Source of the DNA: Anabaena subtropica FACHB-260
GTDB lineage: Bacteria > Cyanobacteriota > Cyanobacteriia > Cyanobacteriales > Nostocaceae
Assembly: GCF_014697105.1 (NCBI RefSeq)
Contig: NZ_JACJRF010000021.1
Location: 26,408 to 90,407 of the forward strand
Direction of reading: 5' to 3'
Length of the DNA: 64,000 nucleotides
This document shows, one piece after another, positions 35,123-44,211 of the stretch. The notes beneath the pieces were generated by a model. The model was not told the origin of the DNA. It saw only the letters and a program-made list of their open reading frames with translations, and did no database searches. The stretch's first letter is position 1, and each line of letters begins with the position of its first letter. Made by a program: the position numbers and the translations under genes.

Positions 35123-36175
35123 CTAAAAAGCACCACTATTTCTATTAAATATAATGGTAACTGTTTTGAAAATTAGCTTTAAGTCATACATCAAGCTCCA
35201 GTTTTCCTGATATAGCAAATCTAGACGAATTACATCTTCAAAACTGCGAACTTTAGACCTACCATTGACTTGCCATTCGCCTGTCATGCCGGGTTTAACA
35301 TCTAGACGTTGCCATTCTGGTACTTCATAGCGCTCTACTTCATCAGGTGTGGGTGGTCTAGTCCCTACTAAACTCATATCTCCTTTCAAGACGTTCCAAA
35401 ATTGAGGAAATTCATCAAGACTGGTGCGACGTAAAAACTTTCCTATCCGCGTAATTCTAGGGTCATTTTCATTCTTAAAAAAAGCACCCTTTACTTGATT
35501 TTCAACTAGAGACTTTTTCGCTTCTGCATCTACACACATGGAGCGGAATTTCCAAATTTTGAAGCGTTTACCCATCCAGCCGCAACGAATTTGTCCAAAA
35601 AAAATCGGGCCTGGATCATCGATTTGAATGGCAATCACAATGGGAATACACAAAATTCCTGTGATTACCAAACCCACCAAAGCACCAATAACATCCAAAC
35701 ATCTTTTAGTTCGAGATGCAACAGAGGGATGGGTAGTAGGTAGTTGCTCTATTTTTCGATGAGAAACCTTCTGGTTATCTAAGACATTCTCCGCATCTTC
35801 TGGGAGTACATTGTTACTGGGTTCAATAGAAAAAACTTTATCTAGCCCTGTAAGGTTTAGCACTGCCATGACCTGGGGACTAACATTCCGCAGGATCATT
35901 GCAATTCCTTTTTCTTGGGTAGTTTTAAAGTTACTAACTAAGGCTCCCAAACCACTGCTATCCATAAAAGTAGTTGCTTGGAAATCGATAATGATTTCCT
36001 TGGGATGGGAATCTCTGATTAATTCTTGGCAGGTTTGCTTAAAGCCTACTGCTTCCAGCACGCTTAATCGGATAGGAACCTGCACTATTACTGTTTCATT
36101 TAGGATAGTAACTAGAAAATTTACCTCTGTGGGTTGGCTAGTCATGAAGCTCTGCACTTTGGTTGCCATGTACAT
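35123..36175 (-). CDS. STAS domain fused to bacterial sugar transferase (exopolysaccharide priming enzyme)
   Basis: A 350-residue protein with two parts. Residues about 18-120 form a STAS (anti-sigma antagonist-like) domain with TTFMDSSGLGALVSNF, in which S73/S74 occupy the phosphorylatable serine position. After a linker comes a polyprenyl-phosphate sugar-1-phosphate transferase of the WcaJ/RfbP type: a membrane segment at about 160-184 (DVIGALVGLVITGILCIPIV), FKIWKFRSMCVDAE, LRRTSLDEFPQFWNVLKGDM and SLVGTRPP. Such enzymes load the first sugar onto undecaprenyl phosphate for capsule or exopolysaccharide. The STAS domain suggests control by phosphorylation or partner binding (inference). A nearby alternative start is ATG 36169. 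Confidence 0.9.
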   Translation of the reverse strand: MYMATKVQSFMTSQPTEVNFLVTILNETVIVQVPIRLSVLEAVGFKQTCQELIRDSHPKEIIIDFQATTFMDSSGLGALVSNFKTTQEKGIAMILRNVSPQVMAVLNLTGLDKVFSIEPSNNVLPEDAENVLDNQKVSHRKIEQLPTTHPSVASRTKRCLDVIGALVGLVITGILCIPIVIAIQIDDPGPIFFGQIRCGWMGKRFKIWKFRSMCVDAEAKKSLVENQVKGAFFKNENDPRITRIGKFLRRTSLDEFPQFWNVLKGDMSLVGTRPPTPDEVERYEVPEWQRLDVKPGMTGEWQVNGRSKVRSFEDVIRLDLLYQENWSLMYDLKLIFKTVTIIFNRNSGAF

Positions 36176-36360
36176 TTAATCTGCCACACATTATTTTGTT
36201 CTAGAAAATTACCTAACCTTATGTTAAATCAGTAGTAATAATGACTCATAGTTAGTTACTCAGGATAAGATCAGAGATTGCCTACAACGATTCACAATAG
36301 AACAAGAAGCTAAAACATACTTGTTGTTGCATCGACGCAGCGCGATCGCATAATACACCC

Positions 36361-37155
36361 ATGACTGCTAAAACTACAGCCGAATCTACTGCACGCCTGG
36401 TTGAGGTCTTTTCTGCTATTCAAGGGGAAGGACTGAATGTCGGGACACGTCAAATTTTTATTCGCTTTGCTTTTTGTGACTTGCGCTGTCACTTTTGCGA
36501 TAGCGCCCACACATGGAATGCACCTGCTAGTTGTAGGATAGAACGATCGCCTGGACTGCGAGATTTTGAAAGTCACCCAAATCCTGTCCCACTACCCACT
36601 CTGATCGAATGGGTTGAAAGGCAAAATTTACCTTGTCTACACGATAGCATTAGCTTAACCGGTGGAGAACCACTTCTTCATGCTCCTTTTTTACAGGAAT
36701 TTTTGCCCAAAGTGCGATCTCTTACTGGTTTACCTATATACCTAGAGACTGGTGGACATCGCCCAGAGCAATTGGCTCTGATTTTACCCTATCTAGACTC
36801 TGTGGGTATGGATTTGAAGCTCCCTAGTGTCAGTGGCGAATCTCATTGGCAAGCGCATACCCAGTTGCTTCAGCTTTGCCATACGCGTTTAGAGACATTT
36901 GTCAAGATAATTATCTCTCATAGTACAGACTTAGCTGAATTAGAGCGTGCTGCTTTGCTTGTGGCAGATGTCAGTCCCGAAATCCCTGTATTTTTACAAC
37001 CTGTCACGCCATTGGCTGCGTCTGAGCAATTCAGCCAAACACCTGCGTTTGCTCCTGCGCCAGAAGCAGTTTTGACCTGGCAAGCCTCGATGAAACGGTT
37101 CCTAAAACACGTCCGCGTTGTGCCGCAGACTCATAAAATGTTAAATCAGTTATGA
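36361..37155 (+). CDS. queE: 7-carboxy-7-deazaguanine synthase
   Basis: A 264-residue radical SAM enzyme of queuosine/7-deazapurine synthesis that converts 6-carboxy-tetrahydropterin to 7-carboxy-7-deazaguanine. The N-terminus VEVFSAIQGEGLNVGTRQIF is characteristic. The [4Fe-4S]-binding motif is CDLRCHFC, followed by DSAHTWN. The SAM-contacting ISLTGGEPLLHA follows at about residue 97. It is divergent from the sugar transferase. No other que gene is nearby. Confidence 0.93.
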   Translation: MTAKTTAESTARLVEVFSAIQGEGLNVGTRQIFIRFAFCDLRCHFCDSAHTWNAPASCRIERSPGLRDFESHPNPVPLPTLIEWVERQNLPCLHDSISLTGGEPLLHAPFLQEFLPKVRSLTGLPIYLETGGHRPEQLALILPYLDSVGMDLKLPSVSGESHWQAHTQLLQLCHTRLETFVKIIISHSTDLAELERAALLVADVSPEIPVFLQPVTPLAASEQFSQTPAFAPAPEAVLTWQASMKRFLKHVRVVPQTHKMLNQL

Positions 37156-37308
37156 CCAAGAAACCAACAAATTTATGTAAATTTCTCTGATAAAATTAAA
37201 AACTTTGTAAGGGCAAGGCACAGTCTCTAACATCTGTGCCTTAGCACCTCTGTAGTTAAATAATTTTTAAACCACAGAGGCGCAGCGATTTAGTTCACGT
37301 ATTTTTTC

Positions 37309-37947
37309 TTAGTCTTCATCAGTGGTTCTATATTTAGCTTTTGCCTTATTAGCACTGCGTTTAAGCGCCGACAGTCTGGCTTCATAGCGAGAACGTTGGC
37401 GCTTACTGGGAGTAGTGTCAATCAAAGTTTTTAAAGCGCTACCAAGACTCTTGTAGGCATTAGGGAGACTATAACCGAAGCGGGTTGCTAGAGCGATCGC
37501 TTTTTCATCAGCGTCCAACACTTCTCTAATTTGCTTTTCCCCATTATTCTTTTGATACAGTCGCCAGCCAGACACACCACAAAGCGCCAAAGCTAACACT
37601 AACAATAATCCATCTTGTACCCATAACTCACCTACAGCACCACCTAGACCAATAGCTAATGCTGCCATTTCCCAACCATCTTTGGGAATTGTGTCATTTT
37701 GAATGCGGGCGACTTCATGCCAAAATAGCAGATTACGCTGATCCATTGCCAGAGAGTCCCATTTCACCAAGTCAATTTGAACTTCTACTTGGTCTTTTCC
37801 GATTTCTTCGCTACGGATCAGGGGTGGATTGACCTCAGTTGAACCTTCAACCGTGACCCAGCTCTGCAATTCTGGCGGTAGTAAGCCTTTCAACCGCCGA
37901 AGTTCACTCATTTCCGCTTTGGCAGAGGAGGTTGCATAGGATGTCAT
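37309..37947 (-). CDS. DUF3318 domain protein
   Basis: A 212-residue protein of a conserved cyanobacterial family of unknown function. The N-terminal part contains MSELRRLKGLLPPELQSWV and RNLLFWHEVARIQNDTIPKD. Two hydrophobic segments (about residues 95-135) suggest a membrane anchor. The C-terminus is basic (RQRSRYEARLSALKRSANKA). It lies 78 bases before the next minus-strand gene's stop, so the two may be co-transcribed. Confidence 0.8.
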   Translation of the reverse strand: MTSYATSSAKAEMSELRRLKGLLPPELQSWVTVEGSTEVNPPLIRSEEIGKDQVEVQIDLVKWDSLAMDQRNLLFWHEVARIQNDTIPKDGWEMAALAIGLGGAVGELWVQDGLLLVLALALCGVSGWRLYQKNNGEKQIREVLDADEKAIALATRFGYSLPNAYKSLGSALKTLIDTTPSKRQRSRYEARLSALKRSANKAKAKYRTTDED

Positions 37948-38024
37948 AAAATCCAGCCCTAGAAAATTTCAGTATATAGTGAGGGTATCACTTTGGAGTA
38001 TAGCTATTTAAGTGATGATTCGTC

Positions 38025-38582
38025 TCACTCTGTAGGAAAACTTCCGCGCTTCTTTCGCGCTTCCATTGCTTTTTCCAGTAGTTCTAATAATCCTGGTGCT
38101 TCTTCCTGAATAGTCAGTAAAATTCTTTCCCCAAGTTCTACATTCCCCGGATCGTGACCTGTTTTCATCACTTCCTTCAGCCGAGGTATGGCTATGTTGT
38201 CTACAATCTGAATTAATCCACTTAGACAGCGATGAAATTGTCTTTCTGTAAGAATAGAGTCTTCTAAAGGAAACTCAATAATTGCTCTGATTTCACCATC
38301 TGATGGGTCGTATTCCCATTGGAGCATTTTTGTTTCCCAGGAAATGGCTAGCATCGTCTGTAAGATAGCTCCCTTATGTGGATGGTCTTGCACTCCAGCC
38401 AAAACTTGTGGTGCAAATACCCGAAAAAATTTTCCTTCCTCATCGAGTTGGACAACTATGAGAAAATCTTCTAGGTTATCAGCGTCCACACCTGTGATAA
38501 TGCGGTCTTCTTCATTATCCAGACGGTAGTCCCAACCCAGTTTGTCTAAGTAATTAGCAATTTGTTTGAGGTTAGCTCCCAT
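38025..38582 (-). CDS. YbjN-domain (type III secretion chaperone-like fold) protein
   Basis: A 185-residue soluble protein starting at the ATG at 38582 (MGANLKQIANYLDKLGWDYR), preceded by AGAGG; the frame is open for 12 more codons upstream. The N-terminal domain has alternating strands (EEGKFFRVFAPQVL, MLAISWETKMLQWEYDPSDG) typical of the YbjN family. Such proteins are thought to act as chaperone- or adaptor-like factors; no precise function is known. It lies upstream of the DUF3318 gene. Confidence 0.72.
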   Translation of the reverse strand: MGANLKQIANYLDKLGWDYRLDNEEDRIITGVDADNLEDFLIVVQLDEEGKFFRVFAPQVLAGVQDHPHKGAILQTMLAISWETKMLQWEYDPSDGEIRAIIEFPLEDSILTERQFHRCLSGLIQIVDNIAIPRLKEVMKTGHDPGNVELGERILLTIQEEAPGLLELLEKAMEARKKRGSFPTE

Positions 38583-39026
38583 ACAAGCCTCTATAAAAAA
38601 TGGTGGAGCATTTGTCACCAGACCTAGTTTAACCTTTTAGTGGCATCTGCTTAGTTGACATAATTACTTATCTTCTTTTAGAAGTATGCAGAAAGTCTTA
38701 CCATTGATGATTGAAGTAATTGATGTTTTCAGGTTGTAGAAAATTTAAAAGTTTAATTTTTCTGACTTCTTTGAAAACCCGATGAGATTTTGGTTCACTA
38801 AGGAAATATTGAAAATCAAATATTTAAAAAATTAATATTTAATCAATATCAATTCATGAGCAAACAACAATTTAAAAATAAATAACTAAACTCCTGACTA
38901 TTCCCTTGTTTCAGGGAAATTGCAACATAGGTGCCGAAAAAGTTTTATATTACAACCATCAATATTGTTTTTACACATTTATTGTATTCGCCATCACATT
39001 TTTGCATATCAACTACTTTGAATTGT
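38583..39026. other. Intergenic region between YbjN-like gene and natF
   Basis: A 444-base, strongly AT-rich gap holding the divergent promoters. I looked for an NtcA site (GTA-N8-TAC) and did not find a clear one. The frame upstream of natF is open back to about 38931, but that extension lacks features of a signal peptide. Confidence 0.45.
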
Positions 39027-40097
39027 ATGAAGAGAATAGCTTTAATTGTGGGAGCATCACTGATTTTAACTACTACCGCCTGTGGAGGAGATGCAACACA
39101 AACAGCAAATACAGCCACTAATTCAGAGACAACACAAACAACTTCCAGCGATCGCTGGAATACGATTAAAAACCGTGGTCAGTTAATTTGCGGTGTCAGT
39201 GGCGAAGTACCAGGATTTAGTTTTGTAGGAACTGACGGTCAGTATAGTGGTATTGATGTAGATGTTTGTCGAGCGATCGCTGCTGCTTTATTTGACAACC
39301 CAGACGCAGTAGAATTTCGTAACCTCAGCGCCAAAGAAAGATTTACGGCCTTACAAACTGGTGAGGTAGATATTCTTAGCCGCAATACAACCTGGACACT
39401 CAGTCGCGCCACCTCCGTTGGTTTGGAATTTGCACCTGTAGTCTTTTATGACGGTCAAGCAATTATGGTTCGCAAAAATAGCGGAACCAAATCTCTAACA
39501 GACCTCAAAGACAAAGCCATCTGTGTACAAACTGGAACCACTACTGAGCAAAACTTAGCAGACCAAATGCGGAAGCGAAACATCACTTATAAATCGGTGG
39601 TTTTTGAAGACGTTAATATTACCTTTGCTACTTACGCTCAAGGACGTTGTGACGCAATTACAGCCGACCGTTCAGCATTGGTATCTAGACGTACAACTCT
39701 ACCTACACCTGAAGATAACGTAATTTTAGACGAAGTAATTTCTTCAGAACCGCTTGCACCAGCAGTTGCCAAAGGAGACGCTAGATGGGGTAATACTGTC
39801 AGTTGGGTAGTTTATGCCCTAATAAAAGGTGAGGAGTTAGGAATTAATTCGCAAAATTTAGGTCAATTCACAACGAGTAATGACCCAGATATCAAACGCT
39901 TTTTAGGAACCGAAGGCAATTTAGGCGAAGGACTCGGTTTAACTAACGACTTTGCGGCTAGAGTCATCAAACACGTCGGTAACTACGCCGAAATTTACGA
40001 TCGAAACCTCGGCCCCAAGACCAAACTGAACCTAGCACGCGGTCAAAATCAACTCTGGACACAAGGCGGATTGTTGTATTCTCCACCGTTTCGGTAA
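39027..40097 (+). CDS. natF: Amino-acid ABC transporter substrate-binding lipoprotein (NatF-like)
   Basis: A 356-residue periplasmic binding protein. The ATG at 39027 gives a lipoprotein signal (MKRIALIVGASLILTTTACG) with lipobox TTAC. The solute-binding domain shows GQLICGVSGEVPGFSFVG, YSGIDVDVCRAIAAALFD and FEDVNITFATYAQGRCDAI, as in BztA/AapJ proteins. Two permeases and an ATPase follow on the same strand, the order of the N-II neutral/acidic amino-acid transporter of Anabaena. Expected substrates include Glu, Gln, Asp and neutral residues. It is separated from natG by 162 bases of repeat DNA. Confidence 0.92.
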   Translation: MKRIALIVGASLILTTTACGGDATQTANTATNSETTQTTSSDRWNTIKNRGQLICGVSGEVPGFSFVGTDGQYSGIDVDVCRAIAAALFDNPDAVEFRNLSAKERFTALQTGEVDILSRNTTWTLSRATSVGLEFAPVVFYDGQAIMVRKNSGTKSLTDLKDKAICVQTGTTTEQNLADQMRKRNITYKSVVFEDVNITFATYAQGRCDAITADRSALVSRRTTLPTPEDNVILDEVISSEPLAPAVAKGDARWGNTVSWVVYALIKGEELGINSQNLGQFTTSNDPDIKRFLGTEGNLGEGLGLTNDFAARVIKHVGNYAEIYDRNLGPKTKLNLARGQNQLWTQGGLLYSPPFR

Positions 40098-40184
40098 GAA
40101 TTGAGGAATAAGGAGAAGAAGAAGCAGGTGAGTAGGGGGAAAAGATAACTGTTAACCGTTGATTGTTGACCTTTTTTGAATTGG

Positions 40185-40237
40185 AGCGTTCGCGTAGCGT
40201 CTGTCTCCGACACGCTTCCGCGAACGTAGAGAAGCGA
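40185..40237. repeat. Palindromic dispersed repeat between natF and natG
   Basis: GCGTTCGCGTAGCGTCT and an inverted counterpart, ACGCTTCCGCGAACG, flank a short loop, followed by TAGAGAAGCG. This GC-rich palindrome is typical of small dispersed repeats in Nostocaceae and sits inside the transporter operon. Confidence 0.65.
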
Positions 40238-40238
40238 C

Positions 40239-40270
40239 TTGACTATGGACTAATGACCAATGACCAATGA
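40239..40270 (+). repeat. STRR-type heptad repeats at the natG start
   Basis: TTGACTATGGACTAATGACC followed by AATGACCAATGACAA. Three ATG codons are spaced exactly seven bases apart (40253, 40260, 40267) and so occupy all three reading frames. Only the middle one opens natG. Confidence 0.8.
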
Positions 40271-41186
40271 CAAACCCCCTTTTTGGCGTGACAATCGCTT
40301 TTGGTATATTGCTGGACAATTGATTGCTTTATTTTTATCAGTAGTTGTTGTGGCTATACTTTTGGGTAATCTCAACCGCAATTTGCAGCGATTGGGTATT
40401 CAATTTGGCTTTGATTTTCTCAAGCAGCAAGCATCTTTTGATATTGGCGAAACGCTGATTGCATATAAACCAACTGACACTTATAGTCTTGCCTTATGGG
40501 TAGGACTAATTAATTCATTACGAATAGCTGTTGTCGGTATCATTTTAACAACAGTTGTCGGCGTACTTGCTGGGATTGCTAGATTATCTGATAACTGGCT
40601 AGTGCGAAACATTACGCTGCTTTATGTAGAGGTTTTCCGCAATACGCCCTTACTTTTACAGTTGCTGTTTTGGTACTTTGCGGTTTTTCTGAGCTTTCCC
40701 AAAGCTGAAAATAAAATTTATCTCTGGGGATTTGTCGGGCTTAGTCAAAATGGACTAGAACTACCTTGGTTTACATTATCACCAGAGTTTTCTGCTTTAT
40801 TGCTGGGGTTAACTTTTTACACAGGTGCTTTTATTGCAGAAATTGTCCGGGGTGGGATTCAATCAGTATCTCAAGGACAATGGGAAGCAGCGCGATCGCT
40901 AGGATTAAACCCAAACTTAATCATGCGCCTAATCATTTTCCCCCAAGCCTTACGGGTAATCATTCCTCCACTCACAAGCCAATATCTGAACCTGACAAAA
41001 AATTCCAGTTTAGCGATCGCCATTGGCTATCCCGACATTTATTTTGTCGCTTCCACCACCTTTAACCAAACTGGAAAAGCAGTAGAGGTCATGTTACTAC
41101 TAATGCTCACTTATCTCATTCTCAGTTTGACTATCTCCCTAATTATGAATACATTTAATCGCACCGTACAGATTAAAGAACGGTAG
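40260..41186 (+). CDS. natG: Amino-acid ABC transporter permease (NatG-like)
   Basis: A 308-residue inner-membrane permease of the His/Glu/Gln/Arg/opine family. The EAA loop that contacts the ATPase is EAARSLGLNPNLIMRLIIFP. About five or six membrane segments can be followed. It forms the transport channel with NatH. The ATG at 40260 lies in a heptad repeat with no separate ribosome-binding site. It is 39 bases upstream of natH. Confidence 0.92.
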   Translation: MTNDKPPFWRDNRFWYIAGQLIALFLSVVVVAILLGNLNRNLQRLGIQFGFDFLKQQASFDIGETLIAYKPTDTYSLALWVGLINSLRIAVVGIILTTVVGVLAGIARLSDNWLVRNITLLYVEVFRNTPLLLQLLFWYFAVFLSFPKAENKIYLWGFVGLSQNGLELPWFTLSPEFSALLLGLTFYTGAFIAEIVRGGIQSVSQGQWEAARSLGLNPNLIMRLIIFPQALRVIIPPLTSQYLNLTKNSSLAIAIGYPDIYFVASTTFNQTGKAVEVMLLLMLTYLILSLTISLIMNTFNRTVQIKER

Positions 41187-41225
41187 CACAGGAGATGAAG
41201 AAACTATAAGAACAATTGTTGACTA

Positions 41226-42374
41226 ATGACTAAATTAACTTGGTTACGCAAAAACTTATTTAGTACTTGGCATAACAGCTTATTAACTCTTATCTGTTTA
41301 GGGTTGCTTTTGTGGATAGTGCAAGGAATTTTAATTTGGGCAACTACTAAAGCAGAATGGGCAGTGGTTCAAGATAATTTACGATTATTTTTAGTTGGTA
41401 GATTTCCCCAAACTGAATATTGGCGAGTTTGGATTGTTTTGGCAGTCACTTCTAATTTGGGTGCTGTGACAACAGGTATATTTTTTAGTAAGAAACAGTT
41501 GACATGGCGGGGAATTACCTTACTTGCTGTCATTGTCGGTTTACTACTAGTTATTTTCCCCTTAGATCCGGTATCCCGTCTATGGTTGCTGTTGACTGCT
41601 GTTCTACTAATACCTAGTTTCTTATTGGGATCAAAGTTTACAAAATTAGTCGCTCCTTGGCTTTCTTTAATCTGGTTGTTGTCATTCCCCGTTATTTTGT
41701 GGTTAATTGGCGGTGGGTTTGGTTTGCGTCCTGTATCCAGCAATCTATGGAACGGTTTGCTACTCACCCTATTCATGGCAGCAATTAGCATTGTTCTTTC
41801 CTTTCCTATTGGGGTTCTACTTGCTTTAGGAAGGACTAGCCAGTTACCTGTGGTACGTTGGTTTTCTATTCTTTACATTGAAATTATTCGGGGAGTTCCA
41901 CTAATTGGGATTTTATTCCTCGCGCAAGTAATGTTACCTTTGTTATTCTCAAACGATGTCCGTTTAGATCGGGTGTTAAGAGCGATCGCTGGTTTGGTAA
42001 TATTTAGTGCAGCTTACATGGCGGAAAATGTACGTGGTGGACTCCAAGCAGTTTCCCGTGGACAAGTTGAAGCTGCAAAAGCACTAGGTTTAAATACATT
42101 CTTCGTAGTTCTGTTAATTGTCTTACCTCAAGCTTTACGAGCAGTTATTCCCGCACTTGTCGGACAATTTATTGGTTTATTTAAAGACACTTCTTTATTA
42201 TCTCTTGTGGGCTTAGTAGAACTTACAGGAATTGCCCGTTCCATTTTGGCACAGCCTCAATTTATTGGTCATTATGCAGAAGTATATTTATTTATTGGGT
42301 TGATTTATTGGTTATTTTGTTACTTTATTTCAATAGCTTCTCGGCGGCTAGAAAGGCAACTAAATAATAATTAA
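41226..42374 (+). CDS. natH: Amino-acid ABC transporter permease (NatH-like)
   Basis: A 382-residue permease, longer than NatG because of extra N-terminal hydrophobic segments, as in BztC/AapM proteins. The EAA loop is [20 protein letters not shown], followed by [20 protein letters not shown]. It pairs with NatG. The start lies in a short heptad repeat (TTGACTAATGACTAA). Confidence 0.92.
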   Translation: MTKLTWLRKNLFSTWHNSLLTLICLGLLLWIVQGILIWATTKAEWAVVQDNLRLFLVGRFPQTEYWRVWIVLAVTSNLGAVTTGIFFSKKQLTWRGITLLAVIVGLLLVIFPLDPVSRLWLLLTAVLLIPSFLLGSKFTKLVAPWLSLIWLLSFPVILWLIGGGFGLRPVSSNLWNGLLLTLFMAAISIVLSFPIGVLLALGRTSQLPVVRWFSILYIEIIRGVPLIGILFLAQVMLPLLFSNDVRLDRVLRAIAGLVIFSAAYMAENVRGGLQAVSRGQVEAAKALGLNTFFVVLLIVLPQALRAVIPALVGQFIGLFKDTSLLSLVGLVELTGIARSILAQPQFIGHYAEVYLFIGLIYWLFCYFISIASRRLERQLNNN

Positions 42375-42444
42375 TTATAATCAAATTTCTAATCAAAATT
42401 TCTTCCCTTGCTCCCTGCTATCAAATAATTTGAGGATAAAATCT

Positions 42445-43185
42445 GTGGTAGAACAAACCCCAATAATTATTGCTGAAGATGTTCATAAATGGTATGGAAA
42501 ATTTCATGTTCTTCAAGGTATAAGCTTAACGGTAAATCGCGGAGAAGTGGTAGTTTTGATGGGGCCATCTGGTTCAGGTAAATCAACATTTATCCGTACT
42601 TTTAATGCTTTAGAAGAATACCAGCAAGGAAGAATTATTATTGATGGAATCACACTCAGCCATGACTTGCAAAATATTGACATAATTCGGAGAGAAGTGG
42701 GTATGGTATTTCAGCAATTCAATTTATTTCCCCATTTAACAGTGCTACAAAATATCACCTTGGCACCGATTTGGGTGCGGCGATGGAAAAAAGCCAAAGC
42801 TGATGAATTAGCCATGCAATTATTAGATAGAGTAGGAATTTTAGAACAAGCGAAAAAATACCCAGGACAATTATCTGGAGGACAACAACAACGAGTAGCG
42901 ATCGCTCGTGCATTAGCAATGCAGCCTAAAATTATGCTATTCGATGAACCAACTTCCGCTTTAGATCCAGAAATGGTAAGAGAAGTTTTAGACGTGATGC
43001 GAAATCTAGCCCACGATGGCATGACAATGGTAGTAGTTACCCATGAAGTTGGATTTGCCCGTGAAGTCGCCGATAGAGTAGTGTTGATGGATAGCGGCTA
43101 TCTAGTCGAATCAGCAACCCCTGATAACTTCTTCACCAAACCCCAAGAAGAACGCACTCGCAAATTCTTATCACAAATAATTTAG
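42445..43185 (+). CDS. bgtA: Amino-acid ABC transporter ATP-binding protein (BgtA-like)
   Basis: A 246-residue ATPase. GTG at 42445 is preceded by GAGGA eight bases upstream and is preferred to the TTG at 42430. Walker [10 protein letters not shown], signature [16 protein letters not shown], Walker [17 protein letters not shown] and the switch histidine in VVTHEVG are all intact. In Anabaena BgtA also energises the basic amino-acid/Gln transporter (N-III), so this subunit may be shared between systems (family knowledge). It is the last gene of the nat operon. Confidence 0.93.
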   Translation: MVEQTPIIIAEDVHKWYGKFHVLQGISLTVNRGEVVVLMGPSGSGKSTFIRTFNALEEYQQGRIIIDGITLSHDLQNIDIIRREVGMVFQQFNLFPHLTVLQNITLAPIWVRRWKKAKADELAMQLLDRVGILEQAKKYPGQLSGGQQQRVAIARALAMQPKIMLFDEPTSALDPEMVREVLDVMRNLAHDGMTMVVVTHEVGFAREVADRVVLMDSGYLVESATPDNFFTKPQEERTRKFLSQII

Positions 43186-44211
43186 TCGTAAAAATAACGA
43201 ATTACAAATTATTGCTTACGAGTTATTACTTAGGAGTTAGCGATGATTCCGTGTACAGTATCCAGAAGTAGAATTAGTGTTGCAGGAATTAACTAAAGCT
43301 CAAAAGTAACAGGCGCTACGAGATTCCCAAATTTATGTAGGCTTTGCTCATCCACCACAAAAAGATGAGAGAGTATTTACCAAGAACCCCTGATTATGGC
43401 TTTATCAGAGACTCATCCCTTAGGTAAACAAAAATATATTTCCGGGTGCAATATCTGAGTCTGGAGACATGAGGATTGTGCTCGTCTCATCTGCTTTACA
43501 AAATCTTCAAATACCAGTCATTATTTATCATTTGTTAGTAGCAAAAAATCTTTTATCGAAAATGCCATAGTTTGGCAGCAAGAAAACATAATCTTTATCC
43601 TAAATAATTTCCTACAAATGGTAAGAAGTAACTGTTTCTGAAAAAAATAATTTAAATATTCCCATTAGCAGATGTCATAATTTTATCGATATAGATAAAC
43701 AGTTCAGGTTATAGATCAAAAATTATAAATTTACTAAATCTTTAAACTTATTAGTTTGATTTCAAGGATATAAAATAGGTTTGAATGATCACGCAATCTT
43801 AAATCTCCGGTAATATACAGATTTTACGGTGTTCCTAATTTAATTTTCTCATGGCATAACTACTGTCCACTGCCATACAAAAAACAAAATAATAGTTGTG
43901 GATTACCCTAATTTTGCGTAATATTGACAGATATCTAGTAGTTATTATGGGCAATTCAATTGATAACAATAGAGTTTATGTCTATACTATATAATTAAAA
44001 TATACATAATGCTTATGAAGCAAAAGTGTGTGGATTTATCATATCTTACTGAAGAAAGCAAAAATAACTTTCACTGAATCTTCAAGGAAAAGCCAGTGAC
44101 ATAGAAATACTCTAAAGAGACAATTAAATATTAGATGCTGTCAACCAATAAGCAATCTAGATACTTGCCTTAGTTATCCAAACCAGCCAGGGGACTTCTG
44201 ACTAATCTGTT
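43186..44211. other. 1-kb intergenic region
   Basis: A non-coding stretch between bgtA and the glycosyltransferase. The first 250 bases contain traces of a decayed ORF (listed separately). The remainder (about 43560-44180) is AT-rich with no recognisable gene, and it probably holds the glycosyltransferase promoter. Confidence 0.5.
43256..43393 (+). pseudogene. Possible decayed ORF of unknown family
   Basis: One frame reads QYPEVELVLQELTKAQK, a TAA stop, then QALRDSQIYVGFAHPPQKDE and RVFTKNP before a TGA. The residue composition is protein-like on both sides of the in-frame stop, which suggests a dead gene fragment. No start or family can be assigned. Confidence 0.25.

Noticed and set aside
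36310..36576. 88-codon minus-strand ORF overlapping the start of queE
   Set aside because: It covers the queE radical SAM motif on the opposite strand and has no features of its own.
38619..39026. NtcA site upstream of natF
   Set aside because: No GTA-N8-TAC was seen; candidates had the wrong spacing (for example N12).
41369..41791. 140-codon minus-strand ORF opposite natH
   Set aside because: Lies within natH on the opposite strand and is rich in Lys/Asn/Pro without motifs.
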